From contig NZ_QNRY01000010.1 in NCBI RefSeq assembly GCF_003315515.1, positions 1 through 64,000 of the forward strand: 64,000 nucleotides of DNA. Direction: 5' to 3'. Positions 38,089 through 48,655 of the stretch are shown one piece after another. Positions within the stretch are counted from its first letter, which is position 1, and each line of letters opens with the position of its first letter. This DNA is from Brenneria salicis ATCC 15712 = DSM 30166 (GTDB lineage Bacteria; Pseudomonadota; Gammaproteobacteria; Enterobacterales; Enterobacteriaceae). The notes under the pieces were generated by a model. The model saw only the letters and a list, made by a program, of their open reading frames with translations, was not told the origin of the DNA and made no database searches. The position numbers were made by a program, and so were the translations under genes.

Positions 38089-39882
38089 ATGACGCCAAAG
38101 ATGGCCACATTACGACAAATAGGGCGGAAACTACGCCGCGACCAGCGGGGCGCCGCCGCGCTCACCTACCTGATCTGTTTCCCTGTCATCACGCTGGCGC
38201 TGTTGAGCGCCATTGACTTTATTCGTTACAATATGGCGCAAAGCAAACTGCAAAATGCGTTGGACATTACGGTGCTGTCGGCAGGACGCAATCTGGACCA
38301 TTTCACGCCCGATGCGAGCCCTGACGCCGAATCCGCCTGGCGTCAGGATGCCATAAGCTATTTTTACAGCAACATGCCGAAAAACTTTCTCGGCGGCACC
38401 ATCGCGGAAGATGACGTGAGCATCACCTACAACGAGGAAAGCAACGATCAGAGTCAGGCAACCGGGCAGTTGGTGCATATGACCGCCAGCGGTACGCTGC
38501 CGTTGCTGATCACCGGTTATCTGAATCAAACCGCCTTCAGGTTGTACGCCGAAAACAAAGCGGTGCGCCGTACCCGCAGCGATATTGAAATGGTGCTGGC
38601 GCTCGACCACACGGGTTCAATGAGAGGCAATAAAATTGAAACGTTAAAAAAAGCGTCCGCGGATCTGGTGGATAAGGTACTCGGCGCGGCGGATAACAGC
38701 GGCAAGTTGGACAAGACATTTATCGGTATCGTTCCGTTTGCCGATACGGTGTATGTGGGCGATGAAAGACGCTACTGGCTGAATGCCGAGGCGCAACAGT
38801 ATCCCTATATTCAATCCGGCAGCGTTTGGGATGGTTGCGTGCTGGAGCCCTATGATGGGGCCTTCAAAGCCGAGTCGGGGTTGCCGGGACAGTTTACGCC
38901 CCTGATGACCTGGGGGACGAAAACCTTCACTCCGGCGGAAACAGCGGAAAAACTGGGCAGGAAAAGCGGCGAGATTAAACTCCTCTCAGTCAGCGGCGAG
39001 CGGATTATCGATACCCGATCGGTCGGCGACACGCTCGTGGCGCGGTTTGCCTTTCCGTCACGCTATATACAATATGGCAACAGCAACACCAACTGTTCTT
39101 CCAGCCGGGCGATGGCGTTCCTGAGCAACGAAACCGCAAGACTGAAAGAGAAAATTACTGATTTGAGTATTGATGGCCGGACCATCATTCCGCTGGGTCT
39201 GTTGTGGTCGTGGCGCATGCTGGATCCAAACTGGCGTGGGGACTCAGGCTGGGGAGATGATTTAAAACCGCGTGATGCCGCCCCCGGTCTGAGCAAAATT
39301 ATTGTCCTGCTCACCGACGGCAATAACGGTCTGGATCCGCTCGATCCGAACAATACCAGCAACCATTCTGACGACGTTGCTATTGACGCCGAGCCAATCG
39401 CCGCCAGCTACGTCATCAACTATCAACTCACCAGCGGCAATGAAACGCAATCAGCTAGCTATCAGGACACGCTGGCGGGTTTCAGCAATGATAAACATCT
39501 GCTGGGCCGGTACTTTTCCAATAGTTCCGACTTCAGTTCCCTGCGCGTCGGCAGTGAGCAGGAGATGAATAACAATGCGACAACCATCGCACCCTATGGA
39601 AAATTGTATCAAGGACGCAGTAATGGGCAGGACTGGCAGGTGGGTAATCAGACGCTGAATAAACTTACCGCCGATCTGTGTGAAAACATCAAGAGCCAAA
39701 ATATCAGTATCTATACCGTGGTTCTGGGCGACGGCATTAATGGCAGTACCAAGTCGCTGATGCAGACCTGCTCCAGCGGCGTGCAAGGCGGTTATTACTT
39801 CGACGCCACCAATGTCAGCGACCTCCCCAACGCTTTCTCCACCATCGCTAACTCATTGACCGAACTGCATATGATTGAATAA
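38089..39882 (+). CDS. tadG: Tad pilus protein TadG with von Willebrand A domain
   Basis: 597 residues. The N-terminal TadE/G-type segment (RRDQRGAAALTYLICFPVITLALL) acts as membrane anchor. A VWA domain follows from about residue 168 with a MIDAS-like DHTGSM beginning at D173, and a late LTDGNNGLDPLDP segment. Thought to anchor the pilus to the envelope; the metal site suggests adhesion or protein contacts. ATG 38101 is an alternative start with better spacing from AAAGGA. Last gene of the tad operon; a hairpin without T-run (CCTCCGCC/GGCGGAGG, 39907-39934) follows. Confidence 0.9.
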   Translation: MTPKMATLRQIGRKLRRDQRGAAALTYLICFPVITLALLSAIDFIRYNMAQSKLQNALDITVLSAGRNLDHFTPDASPDAESAWRQDAISYFYSNMPKNFLGGTIAEDDVSITYNEESNDQSQATGQLVHMTASGTLPLLITGYLNQTAFRLYAENKAVRRTRSDIEMVLALDHTGSMRGNKIETLKKASADLVDKVLGAADNSGKLDKTFIGIVPFADTVYVGDERRYWLNAEAQQYPYIQSGSVWDGCVLEPYDGAFKAESGLPGQFTPLMTWGTKTFTPAETAEKLGRKSGEIKLLSVSGERIIDTRSVGDTLVARFAFPSRYIQYGNSNTNCSSSRAMAFLSNETARLKEKITDLSIDGRTIIPLGLLWSWRMLDPNWRGDSGWGDDLKPRDAAPGLSKIIVLLTDGNNGLDPLDPNNTSNHSDDVAIDAEPIAASYVINYQLTSGNETQSASYQDTLAGFSNDKHLLGRYFSNSSDFSSLRVGSEQEMNNNATTIAPYGKLYQGRSNGQDWQVGNQTLNKLTADLCENIKSQNISIYTVVLGDGINGSTKSLMQTCSSGVQGGYYFDATNVSDLPNAFSTIANSLTELHMIE

Positions 39883-39951
39883 ACCGAGCAGGCCACGCTA
39901 CTGTTCCCTCCGCCCTGGCGACGCAAGGCGGAGGTGGCCGAAAAATCCAGC

Positions 39952-41418
39952 CTATTGCGGAATTTTTTCTTCGATACGCTGTATCAGATAAGGAAAAAAC
40001 GGGTTGGAGGAAAGACGCAGCAATGTATCCAGATCAACCACCAGCGCTGAACGCTCACCGCGGGCGGCAATCATCCCCAATGGCAAGCCAAACTCATGGG
40101 GATTTTGCGAAAAACGCCCGTACAGCGAGTCCGAATCGGGAAAAGGCAGCGCGATATGCGACAGCGAATAAACATCCGGCGGATAATCAATCGCCAAATC
40201 ACGAGAACTTTCCCGCGTCATGCCAGCGGCGACATCAAACGCGATGGCTTGCGCACTGTCTGGCGAGGCGTTGGTAATCACCGTGGTGTCGTAGCGGCGG
40301 GGAGCCGGGGGCAGCAAGTGACTGATGGCGTTATTGGCGGAGTCGCGTAATAACAAGCCGAAACTGATGGTGCGATTGACATCAAACAGCACCAATTGGC
40401 TGCCGTTGGCCGGCAACAAATCATAAAACGCCGTAATGACCGCCCTGGTGCTGACGGTAAAATCCATCACCGATTGAAACGTCAGCACCGGCGGTAGTTC
40501 AGCCAGCGCCTGACGCTGTGCTTTACGGATCAGTTGCCGTTGCAGTTCATGCGTCAATAACCATGACTGGCGTGCGCCGTTTACCGGAAATGAATTGTAT
40601 TTGAATGGGTTAAACTCCGGCAAAATCCCCAGCCACGCGGATTTGGCGAACGGCGGAAAAATTGCCGGCAACCCCGCTAAACCGGCGAAACGAGCGTAGC
40701 TGGTGATACCGATCATCGGTGAAATCAGAATTAGCTGATCCGGGCGAGCCAACGTCGCGTCATCCAACGCATCCAGCGCATATTTCAGCGCCAGCGCGCC
40801 GCCATTGGAAAAGCCGACAATGTGCAACGGCAAAGAGCGTCCTGCAGCCGCGCCAATATAACGCTCTGCTTCGCGCACCGCCAGCCGCGTCGCGGCCAAC
40901 CAATCCTGCCAGCGAACATCCGTCAGCGCGCCCGGCACCGTGCCGTGGGCCGGTAAACGGATACCGACCACCACAAAACCGCGCTGACGATAACGCTCGG
41001 CGACATGCCGCAGGCTATAAGGCGCATCGGTTAAGCCGTGCAACAGCACCACCACGCCTTTCGGCGCACCATCCGGCATTAGTTCATAAGAACGGTTCCA
41101 GTCATGTTGGAATTTCCCCGGATAAACCGGACTACCGGAAAAATAGCGATTAATGGGCCGTTGCTCATCCTCATCCAGCGCCTGCGTCACGTGCTGATTC
41201 ACTTGCTGAAACAGGCGCTCTTCCGCTCGCTGGTAGGCCGCCCAATCCGCGTTATCCAGCTCATCCGCTGAAAGTTCATCAGGAACATAGGTGTGCCAGG
41301 GCGCCAGCGGCGGGCCGCGTTGTGTATCGTAAACCCGGATCGCCAGCAGCGTTAGCGCCACCACCGCAAGAAGAATGACCACCCGTTTGATCACCCGCCT
41401 GACAGATTTGATCATCAT
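39952..41418 (-). CDS. Membrane-anchored alpha/beta hydrolase
   Basis: About 488 residues from MMIKSVRRVIKRVVILL; the open frame extends to 41496 without a better ribosome binding site. One N-terminal membrane anchor (VVILLAVVALTLLAIRVY), then an alpha/beta hydrolase fold with oxyanion region VVVLLHGLTDAPYSLR and nucleophile serine in VGFSNGGALALKY. A lysophospholipase/carboxylesterase-like enzyme facing the periplasm is likely. The long C-terminal part is not typical of small esterases. Substrate unknown. Confidence 0.75.
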   Translation of the reverse strand: MMIKSVRRVIKRVVILLAVVALTLLAIRVYDTQRGPPLAPWHTYVPDELSADELDNADWAAYQRAEERLFQQVNQHVTQALDEDEQRPINRYFSGSPVYPGKFQHDWNRSYELMPDGAPKGVVVLLHGLTDAPYSLRHVAERYRQRGFVVVGIRLPAHGTVPGALTDVRWQDWLAATRLAVREAERYIGAAAGRSLPLHIVGFSNGGALALKYALDALDDATLARPDQLILISPMIGITSYARFAGLAGLPAIFPPFAKSAWLGILPEFNPFKYNSFPVNGARQSWLLTHELQRQLIRKAQRQALAELPPVLTFQSVMDFTVSTRAVITAFYDLLPANGSQLVLFDVNRTISFGLLLRDSANNAISHLLPPAPRRYDTTVITNASPDSAQAIAFDVAAGMTRESSRDLAIDYPPDVYSLSHIALPFPDSDSLYGRFSQNPHEFGLPLGMIAARGERSALVVDLDTLLRLSSNPFFPYLIQRIEEKIPQ

Positions 41419-41556
41419 GTTGATTTTCCGTTTCAAGTCCCTGGCGAAAGCAGACCTTTTATCGGATCCTTTCGCCCACAGAGAAAACAGGATCATAGCA
41501 AAAGGACACGCCGATAAGGATGCCGGGCGCCGATAATGCCGCCAGGATCTTTCGTT

Positions 41557-42345
41557 TTATCCCGCCGTATTAAGCGTACAGTTCAGACATTTTTCCACGC
41601 CGGGGATGCAATAGCGCTGGCAGCAACTGCGGCGCTGAATAATCCCCCCGCGCGGGATCACCGTGCGATAAAGCGGGTTGTCGCCGCCATCCAGCAGCGA
41701 AGGAGAAAAGAACAGATGGTTTTGTACATCGGTGAGCACATCCTGCGGCAGACACGCCGCCAGTTCCCCCAAAAACCAGTGCATCAGGTAACCGGTATTG
41801 TTCCAGACCAATTTGCCGTTCAGCGCGCCAAAGCCATCCAGCGCCGTCACCACCGGGATGAGGTGCTGACGCAACATCATTTCCAGCCGCTGGCGTGGCG
41901 ACGGGCCGATATCAGCGGCAACCTGCGCGGCAATATAAAACGCCGCCGGACGACCGGTGTGATGAAACTCAACATAAATGCGCGCCCATGAGCAATCCAG
42001 CGCCGCCGTGTGCTTGAGCAGCACCAACATCAACGGCGGAACCAACAGCCCTATATACCACTGCGCCCACAACGATTGCAGCGGCTTTTCCTCGCGCGCC
42101 TGATCGGGGTAGGCCCGGTATAACTCATCACCATAGCGTTGCAGCAACTGACGAAACGCCACGGGCCGCGACCATTCCGCCAACGTGACGGCGTCTGGCG
42201 GCGGCGTTTCGCCCAGTTTGATCGTATCAAGGCAATCAGGGCGATACTGGCGCAGGATAGCATTCAATGCATCCGCCAATTGCCGATCACCCGCGGGAAA
42301 GAGCGCCGGTTGCGCAAGGCGGGTAATATTTTTAGCTATTGGCAT
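41557..42345 (-). CDS. FhuF-type ferric siderophore reductase
   Basis: 262 residues. The diagnostic C-terminal cluster CC-x10-C-x2-C is present (SCCQRYCIPGVEKCLNC), which in FhuF binds a [2Fe-2S] centre. A central segment (about 100-200) matches the FhuF/FhuF-C family. It would release iron from imported ferric hydroxamate-type siderophores in the cytoplasm. No siderophore transport gene is nearby, so it acts alone or with distant partners. Confidence 0.88.
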   Translation of the reverse strand: MPIAKNITRLAQPALFPAGDRQLADALNAILRQYRPDCLDTIKLGETPPPDAVTLAEWSRPVAFRQLLQRYGDELYRAYPDQAREEKPLQSLWAQWYIGLLVPPLMLVLLKHTAALDCSWARIYVEFHHTGRPAAFYIAAQVAADIGPSPRQRLEMMLRQHLIPVVTALDGFGALNGKLVWNNTGYLMHWFLGELAACLPQDVLTDVQNHLFFSPSLLDGGDNPLYRTVIPRGGIIQRRSCCQRYCIPGVEKCLNCTLNTAG

Positions 42346-42459
42346 AAGAAACTATCGGCATAAGAACATATTCCGCTAAGCGAAATAATAACGATTAGCA
42401 ATACTACTTATATTCATTTGTGATAACAAACCCCGCCTCGCCCAGTTACCGGCGCGTAT

Positions 42460-44139
42460 TTATACCATCATACTGATATTCAGGTTCTCCATCAGCCAAT
42501 GGTTATCAGAGTAATCCACCGGTATGGCGATCACCGACGGTCCATCAACGTCCATCGCCTGATGCAACTTGCTGACCAGTTCATCAGCGCTTTCAACTGC
42601 GAATCCTCTGGCGCCGAACGCTTCCGCATAGGCTTTGAAATCGATCGGGCCGAACCTGACCCCCGATGCGCGGTGATATTTTTTCTGCTCCTGCATTTCA
42701 ACCATGTTGTAGGCGTTGTCCACCCAGATAATATGCATCAGGTTACTGTTCAGGCGCACAGCGGTTTCCAGTTCCATACTCGATTGCATAAAACCGCCGT
42801 CGCCGGAAACCGAAACGATTTTCCTGCCGGGTTGCACCAGCGAGGCGGCAATCGCCCAGGGCAACGCGACGCCCATGGTTTGCTGCCCGTTGGTCATCAG
42901 GATCTGACGGGCGCGAAAGCTGTACAGATAGCGCGCCAACCAGATATGGAAGCTGCCCATATCCACGCACAGCGTCACGTCATGGTTGACGATATCCTGC
43001 ATAACCCGGACCAAACGCAACGGATGGATCGCAAACCCTCCCATGTCGATCGCCCGCGTGCTCAGATCGTGGCGCTGACGACAACGCTCCTTCAGCACCG
43101 CCTGTGTCTGTGAAGAGAGCGACAGCGGCGCGTCGATACACGCACTGAGCGCATCAATGGTCAGGGCGATATTGCCGAGCAACTCATAATCAGGCCGATA
43201 GGCGCTGTCAATCTCGGCCCGCAGCACGTCAATGTGCACCAGCGTCGCCTTGCCGCTATTCCATAGCAGGGGATCATACTCCACCGGGCTATAACCCACG
43301 GTGATAATCAAATCCGCCTGCTGCAACAGTTTGTCGCCCGCCTGATTGTTGAACAGCCCAATCCGTCCGGCAAAATGGTCGAAATGCGCCTGATCGATAA
43401 CCCCGGCAGCCTGATAGGTGCTGGTTACCGGCAAACGGCTATGGTGCAAAAAACGCCGCAGCGCCTCGGCATTCTCCGGCTGGCTTGCCATCAACCCAAG
43501 CAACAACACCGGATTTTTCGCCTTACGCAACAAGCGGGACGCCTTGACAATATCCTGATGCGGCGCGCCATTGAGTACCGGCAATGTCGGACAAGCCAAT
43601 ACCTGACTGGTCACCGGCTCGTTGAGAATATCCTGCGGCAGACTAACGAACGCCGCGCCGGGACGCCCCAGTTCCGCCGCACGAAAAGCATTGGCCAGCA
43701 CCTCAGAGATGGCGGATGACGCGATGATTTCCGCGCTGAATTTGGTCACCGGCTTAAACAGGCTGACGGTGTCCAGACTCTGGTGCGTCAACTTGTACTT
43801 GTCCGCCCGTTTGACCGCGCCGCCCAGCGCCACCACCGCATCCCCTTCCGATGTCGCCGTCGCCAGTCCGGTGACCAGATTGGAACATCCCGGCCCGGAG
43901 GTGACCAGCGTCACACCGGCTTTGCCGGTCAAACGCCCTATCGCCGCCGCCATAAAAGCGCCGTTTGCCTCATGACGAACCGGAATGGTCTGAATCGGAG
44001 AATCCTCCAGCGCATCGAAAACACGATCGATCTTGGCGCCTGGGATGCCAAAGATATGTTTAACGCCTTGTTGTTCCAAATGTTTCACAATCAGAGAAGC
44101 CCCGCAGTCCCAACTGCGTTGCCCGTTTGATTTTTCCAT
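42460..44139 (-). CDS. budB: Catabolic acetolactate synthase
   Basis: 559 residues; ThDP-dependent enzyme joining two pyruvates to 2-acetolactate for 2,3-butanediol/acetoin fermentation. It is the FAD-independent catabolic AlsS/BudB type: no regulatory partner subunit gene is adjacent. The ThDP Glu is in [13 protein letters not shown], and the GDG-N motif that binds ThDP-Mg is [23 protein letters not shown]. Forms budAB with the decarboxylase gene upstream. Confidence 0.95.
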   Translation of the reverse strand: MEKSNGQRSWDCGASLIVKHLEQQGVKHIFGIPGAKIDRVFDALEDSPIQTIPVRHEANGAFMAAAIGRLTGKAGVTLVTSGPGCSNLVTGLATATSEGDAVVALGGAVKRADKYKLTHQSLDTVSLFKPVTKFSAEIIASSAISEVLANAFRAAELGRPGAAFVSLPQDILNEPVTSQVLACPTLPVLNGAPHQDIVKASRLLRKAKNPVLLLGLMASQPENAEALRRFLHHSRLPVTSTYQAAGVIDQAHFDHFAGRIGLFNNQAGDKLLQQADLIITVGYSPVEYDPLLWNSGKATLVHIDVLRAEIDSAYRPDYELLGNIALTIDALSACIDAPLSLSSQTQAVLKERCRQRHDLSTRAIDMGGFAIHPLRLVRVMQDIVNHDVTLCVDMGSFHIWLARYLYSFRARQILMTNGQQTMGVALPWAIAASLVQPGRKIVSVSGDGGFMQSSMELETAVRLNSNLMHIIWVDNAYNMVEMQEQKKYHRASGVRFGPIDFKAYAEAFGARGFAVESADELVSKLHQAMDVDGPSVIAIPVDYSDNHWLMENLNISMMV

Positions 44140-44174
44140 GATATGACTCCGATGAAATAACGACCACTGGCCAA

Positions 44175-44957
44175 CTAACTTTCCACTGACCGGATAACAC
44201 TATTGAGATTTTCAGATGACAGGTCGGCGTTGAGAAAATCCCGATCCTGCGGTAGGTCGATAATCAATTTGGCAATCACGCCAAATGTCAAAATCCCTTT
44301 TTCCATTTCATAATCAAGGATGTGTCCGCCGCCTTTGCGATCATCGGTAATGAAGTGTTCATGGTAACCGGCAACATTGATCCCCTGGGTATAGGCGGGA
44401 CTGCGAAAACCGATTACGCTGCCGCGACAGTGTTCAAAATGGAAAGTCGGCTGACTGGCAATCGCTTCCTGCATCGGTTTATAGGGCCGTTCCTGCCGTG
44501 GCACCGTACGGGTTTCCACGTAACGAAAATCGCCATTTATCCGCAGGGCGCAAAAAAGATTGTCCGTGTCGATCCTCTCGTCGATTTTTTGGTGCAGGTT
44601 ATAGCGTTCAATAGGCTTGTCGAAGCGGATTTGCTCTGTCGGACGAAAGAACGTCATGACGGCGAACGGCGTTTTCTGCTCCGGGCGCGCCACGCGCGCG
44701 CTGCCATCGGCGCGCAACTGGAAAACCTGGCTATTGAGAGCGACCAACTCCCCATCCAGATTGTTAAATGTTCCTAATCCAAAATCGCCATGTTGCAACA
44801 GTTCGGCGATGGTGCGGTTGCCTTCGTATACGCCGTTGATAAGCCCGCTCATCAATGACACTTGATAGATAACGCACTCTGGATGCTGGCACTGATGCGT
44901 TAATGCATAATCCGCAATCTCCAGCACACAAGGATCTCCGTCCATATTCTCTTTCAT
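44175..44957 (-). CDS. budA: Alpha-acetolactate decarboxylase
   Basis: 260 residues. Converts 2-acetolactate to acetoin. The zinc-ligand region is [21 protein letters not shown], with the three His residues expected for the family, and the substrate Glu region is [10 protein letters not shown]. First gene of budAB, divergent from budR. The first codons MKENMDG offer two close starts (44957 and 44945). Confidence 0.95.
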   Translation of the reverse strand: MKENMDGDPCVLEIADYALTHQCQHPECVIYQVSLMSGLINGVYEGNRTIAELLQHGDFGLGTFNNLDGELVALNSQVFQLRADGSARVARPEQKTPFAVMTFFRPTEQIRFDKPIERYNLHQKIDERIDTDNLFCALRINGDFRYVETRTVPRQERPYKPMQEAIASQPTFHFEHCRGSVIGFRSPAYTQGINVAGYHEHFITDDRKGGGHILDYEMEKGILTFGVIAKLIIDLPQDRDFLNADLSSENLNSVIRSVES

Positions 44958-45038
44958 CTCTCATCTCTTCTCGCGTGGTTTATTACTTAAATTTTTCTAA
45001 CTTTTGTTTAAAGATTGACGCGAGAATGTACAAAACTC

Positions 45039-45054
45039 CAATATGCAAATATTG
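45039..45054. promoter_or_regulatory. Candidate BudR operator between budA and budR
   Basis: CAATAT-GCAA-ATATTG is a 6-bp inverted repeat centred 43 bp before the budR start, in the 132-bp divergent promoter region. LysR regulators bind dyads of this spacing next to both promoters. The assignment is positional. Confidence 0.45.
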
Positions 45055-45089
45055 TTATTTCGAGATCTAAAAAATATGGAGCCAGGTAA

Positions 45090-45983
45090 ATGGAACTACG
45101 TTACTTGCGTTATTTTGTCGCCGTAGCCGAAGCCAGACATTTCACCCGCGCCGCGGAAAAGCTGGGCATATCGCAACCACCGCTGAGCCAACAGATTAGA
45201 AAGTTTGAACAGGAGATCGGCACGCCACTGTTTAAAAGATTGACGCGCGGCGTGGAAATGACCGAGGCGGGCAAGGCGCTATACAAAGACGCCCGCCAGA
45301 TCCTGCAACAGACGGACATGGCGCTCGACAAGGCCAAAAGCATTGCCCGCGGCGAGAAAGGCAGTTTTAACGTGGGCTTCTCCTCGTCGGCGTCTTTCCA
45401 TCCTGCGGTACTGGCGCTACTGCATGCCTATCAGCATCGCTATCCGAACGTACTGGCCATCCCGCAGGAGGACAACTCCCCCACGCTGCTCGCGGAACTG
45501 CACGACAGAAACATTGATCTGGTTTTTCTGCGTCTGCCATGCAATGTGAGCGACGATGTGAATGGTGAAATTCTGGCGGAAGAGTCGATGCAGTTGGTGC
45601 TGCCGGCGAATCATACGCTGGGCGGGAAAAAACGCATTCAGTTGAGCGAACTGCATCAGGAACCGTTGATCATTTTTCCGCGCGATGTCTGTCCGGGATT
45701 GCACGATATGATCATCCGCTCCTGCTATCTGTCCGGCTATGGCCCGAAACTGAGTCAGTTCGCGCCTCAGTTACCCGCGACGATTGGTATGGTGGCGGCC
45801 GGATTTGGCGTCACCATCATCCCCGCATCGCTATCCTGCATTAAAGCCGATAACGTCACCTACCATGAAATTGACTCGCCGCACATCACGACGCAAATCG
45901 CGGTTATCTGGCGCAAGCATGAGCGCTCCGCAGCCGTTCAGAATATGGTCGCCCTGCTGCGTGAACAGTTACAGCAACGTTGA
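45090..45983 (+). CDS. budR: LysR-type regulator of butanediol genes (BudR/AlsR)
   Basis: 297 residues. The N-terminal HTH is MELRYLRYFVAVAEARHFTRAAEKLGISQPPLSQQIR, followed by the LysR effector domain (about 90-295). Its divergent placement next to budAB is the conserved budR-budAB arrangement of enterobacteria. BudR/AlsR activates the operon in response to acetate and low pH. No butanediol dehydrogenase gene (budC) follows in this window. Confidence 0.9.
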   Translation: MELRYLRYFVAVAEARHFTRAAEKLGISQPPLSQQIRKFEQEIGTPLFKRLTRGVEMTEAGKALYKDARQILQQTDMALDKAKSIARGEKGSFNVGFSSSASFHPAVLALLHAYQHRYPNVLAIPQEDNSPTLLAELHDRNIDLVFLRLPCNVSDDVNGEILAEESMQLVLPANHTLGGKKRIQLSELHQEPLIIFPRDVCPGLHDMIIRSCYLSGYGPKLSQFAPQLPATIGMVAAGFGVTIIPASLSCIKADNVTYHEIDSPHITTQIAVIWRKHERSAAVQNMVALLREQLQQR

Positions 45984-46106
45984 GGTCACAACGCCGCCCA
46001 TTGCCGTCCCCTGCAACGCATAGGCTTATGCGCCAAAAAACTGGTAATTGATATTAATTCTTATATGATATTGGTTATCATTATCATGTTTAACCGGTGG
46101 TGAAAA

Positions 46107-46394
46107 ATGCTGACAGCCATGATTACCGCGCGCGGATTGCGGGGAGTAAGCGGGTGTATGGGAAAGCATCTGTCCAGCGCCTGGGGCGTATTGCTGCCCT
46201 GCGCGATCATACTATTACTGGCGATGCAGGGTCTCAATCTGCTACATTTTAAATTGATTATCGCCATCGCTTTGCTGGCAACCCTGTTCATGCTGTTTCA
46301 TCAGCGTCTGCGACACTTTCTGTTACTGCCCTCGTGCGTGGCGCTGGCAGGCGGACTGGTGGTGGTATCGATTATGTTTGACACGCTGGGATAA
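46107..46394 (+). CDS. DUF1435 small membrane protein
   Basis: 95 residues with three hydrophobic segments (SAWGVLLPCAIILLLAM, LIIAIALLATLFMLF, LLLPSCVALAGGLVVVSI). The GVLLP, HQRLRHF and LLPSCVALAGG pieces match the DUF1435 family of enterobacterial inner-membrane proteins of unknown function. A GGTGG precedes the start. Confidence 0.8.
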   Translation: MLTAMITARGLRGVSGCMGKHLSSAWGVLLPCAIILLLAMQGLNLLHFKLIIAIALLATLFMLFHQRLRHFLLLPSCVALAGGLVVVSIMFDTLG

Positions 46395-46439
46395 TATAAG
46401 AAGAAAACAGCATTAAAGTAGGAAGCATCAAGAAAGGAT

Positions 46440-46526
46440 TGGTGCGAAGAGAGGGACTTGAACCCTCACGCCCGTTAAGGCACTAACACCTGAAGCTAGC
46501 GCGTCTACCAATTCCGCCACCTTCGC
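46440..46526 (-). tRNA. tRNA-Leu(CAG)
   Basis: Minus strand from 46526: GCGAAGGTGGCGGAATTGG, with anticodon loop in CTAGC-TTCAGGT-GTTAG giving CAG. A long variable arm (TGCCTTAACGGGCG) and the T arm GAGGG-TTCAAGT-CCCTC follow, with encoded CCA. 87 nt. Nearly identical to E. coli leuQ/leuT-type tRNA-Leu. Confidence 0.96.
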
Positions 46527-46569
46527 AAACCTGTCCGCATTACGTTACGCAATGCCACCACGGAGGCGA

Positions 46570-46597
46570 ATTCTAGAGGTTTTACCGTTAAGGTCAA
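46570..46597 (-). promoter_or_regulatory. Promoter of tRNA-Leu
   Basis: On the minus strand TTGACC (46597-46592) and TAGAAT (46575-46570) are 16 bp apart, followed by a G+C-rich discriminator (TCGCCTCCG). Position and strand fit the tRNA-Leu gene downstream. Confidence 0.7.
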
Positions 46598-46638
46598 TGA
46601 TTATTTCCCCGAAAATGCGGGAGTTGCTGCAAAAACCA

Positions 46639-47550
46639 TCATCTCGCGGCGGCATCATGCGCAAAGCGTTCGCTAAGCCATTCAATGAACACCCGAATCC
46701 GTGGCGCAAGAAAACGTCCGGGCGGATACATCACATACAGCGGCATATCCGGCGCAGGGGTGTCTTGCAATATTTCTACCAGTTCGCCACTGTCCAGCAA
46801 CGATTGTAAACCACGCCGCGGCGCCTGAATCAGCCCTAATCCGGCGCGGCAACCGGCAATATAGGCATCCGCGCCATTCACCTGCAACTTTCCCGGCAAC
46901 CTATGCGTGATTAGCTCGCCGTTTTGCATGAATTCCAGCGGATAAAGCTGCTCGGAGCGTAATGAAAAATAGCCAACGGCCTGATGCCCGGCCAGATCGT
47001 CCAATGACAACGGCGTGCCAAACCGCGCCAGATAATGCGCGGACGCACAGGTTATCTGCGGCATGGGCGGCAGGTGCCGGGTCGCCAGCGAATCATCGTC
47101 CACCTGCCAGGCGCGCAGGACGCAATCAACCCCTTCGCGCACGACATTAATCGCCGAATCATTGGCGCTAAGCATCAAAGTTATCTGCGGATAGCGTTGG
47201 TAAAACGCCCCCAACGCCGGAATAACCACATCCCTGGCCAACGAATGCGGCATATCGACCCGCACTTTCCCCACCGGCTGGTGTTTATGGTGGGTAAAAA
47301 GCGTATCGGTTTCTTCAATTTCGGCCAGCAGGTGGATACAGCGCTGATAGTAAATCCGGCCCTCGTCGGTGATATTCACCTGTCTGGTGGTTCTTTGCAG
47401 CAGGCGCACGCCCAACCGCGCTTCAAGCTGTTTGATGGTATGGCTTACGGTGGCGCGCGGCAGCCCCTGCTTTTCGGCCGCACGGCTAAAATTTCCCAGT
47501 TCCACAATACGCACAAAAATTCGCATCGCCTGAATCTGATCCATGGTCAT
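46639..47550 (-). CDS. LysR-family transcriptional regulator
   Basis: 303 residues. HTH region MDQIQAMRIFVRIVELGNFSRAAEKQGLPRATVSHTIKQLE and a type-2 periplasmic-binding-like effector domain. Belongs to the group with the RTTRQVNITDEGRIYY linker common in regulators of oxidoreductases. Divergent from the aldo-keto reductase gene, which it probably controls; TTGTT-N5-AACAA at 47604-47618 in the shared promoter region is a possible binding site. Confidence 0.87.
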   Translation of the reverse strand: MTMDQIQAMRIFVRIVELGNFSRAAEKQGLPRATVSHTIKQLEARLGVRLLQRTTRQVNITDEGRIYYQRCIHLLAEIEETDTLFTHHKHQPVGKVRVDMPHSLARDVVIPALGAFYQRYPQITLMLSANDSAINVVREGVDCVLRAWQVDDDSLATRHLPPMPQITCASAHYLARFGTPLSLDDLAGHQAVGYFSLRSEQLYPLEFMQNGELITHRLPGKLQVNGADAYIAGCRAGLGLIQAPRRGLQSLLDSGELVEILQDTPAPDMPLYVMYPPGRFLAPRIRVFIEWLSERFAHDAAAR

Positions 47551-47659
47551 GTACCATTGTTGTTAATATTTGAACAGTGTTGCACAAAATAGATGATTTA
47601 TCTTTGTTCGATAAACAACCACACTGCTGTTACTGCAAACACATCATGAGGACGGCACT

Positions 47660-48652
47660 ATGTTACAACGTCAATTAGGTCTTAATGGCCCATCCGTTTC
47701 AGCATTGGGGCTGGGATGCATGGGCATGAGTGATTTCTACTTCACCGCCCAGGATGAAAAGGAGTCCATCGCCACGCTGCATCGCGCGCTGGAGTTAGGC
47801 GTCACGCTACTGGATACCGCCGATATGTACGGCCCGCACACCAATGAACAATTGGTTGGCAAGGCGATCAAGGGCAAGCGCCAACAGGTTTTTCTGGCCA
47901 CCAAATTCGGCATCGTGCGAAATCTGAACAATCAGAACGATCGTGGCGTCTGCGGTAAGCCGGAATATATTCGTCGTGCGGTTGAAGGCAGCCTGCAACG
48001 GCTGGGCGTGGAAGAAATCGACCTCTACTATCAGCATCGCGTCGATCCTGCGATGCCGATTGAAGAGAGCGTCGGTACGCTGGCCGATCTGGTTAGGGAA
48101 GGGAAAATTCGTTACATCGGCTTAAGTGAAGCATCCGCCGATACCCTGGAGCGCGCCCACCGGGTTCATCCGATCACCGCCTTACAGAGTGAATACTCGC
48201 TGTGGACGCGGGATGTGGAAATCAGCGTATTGCCCGCCTGTAAACGTCTTGGCGTAGGTTTCGTTCCTTACAGCCCGTTAGGTCGCGGTTTTCTGACCGG
48301 AGCGATCCGCAGCACGGATGATCTGGCCGCCGATGATTTCCGCCGCCACAATCCGCGCTTTATGGGAGAAAACTTTGTCAAAAACCTGCAATTAGTCGAT
48401 AAAATCAACCAGTTGGCGGCGCAAAAAGGCATCACGTCATCACAGTTGGCGCTGGCCTGGGTTCTGGCGCAAGGCGAACACATTGTGCCGATCCCAGGAA
48501 CCAAACGCTGTCGCTATCTGGAAGAAAACCTCGCCGCGCTGGATGTCACGTTAACGGCTGAAGAACTGGCCGCCATCGAAGCGTATTTCCCTTTCGATGC
48601 CGCAGCGGGAGAGCGCTATGGCAAAGAAAGCATGGCGCAGATTGATGTTTAG
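47660..48652 (+). CDS. Aldo-keto reductase
   Basis: 330 residues of the AKR superfamily, YakC/AKR13-like. NADPH-dependent carbonyl reductase. Catalytic residues are Asp and Tyr in [14 protein letters not shown], Lys in FLATKFGI and His in YYQHRVD. Cofactor-binding segment [13 protein letters not shown] and the late [16 protein letters not shown] are present. Ribosome binding site region CATGAGGACGG. It ends 3 bp before the convergent rsmC stop. Confidence 0.9.
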   Translation: MLQRQLGLNGPSVSALGLGCMGMSDFYFTAQDEKESIATLHRALELGVTLLDTADMYGPHTNEQLVGKAIKGKRQQVFLATKFGIVRNLNNQNDRGVCGKPEYIRRAVEGSLQRLGVEEIDLYYQHRVDPAMPIEESVGTLADLVREGKIRYIGLSEASADTLERAHRVHPITALQSEYSLWTRDVEISVLPACKRLGVGFVPYSPLGRGFLTGAIRSTDDLAADDFRRHNPRFMGENFVKNLQLVDKINQLAAQKGITSSQLALAWVLAQGEHIVPIPGTKRCRYLEENLAALDVTLTAEELAAIEAYFPFDAAAGERYGKESMAQIDV

Positions 48653-48655
48653 AGG

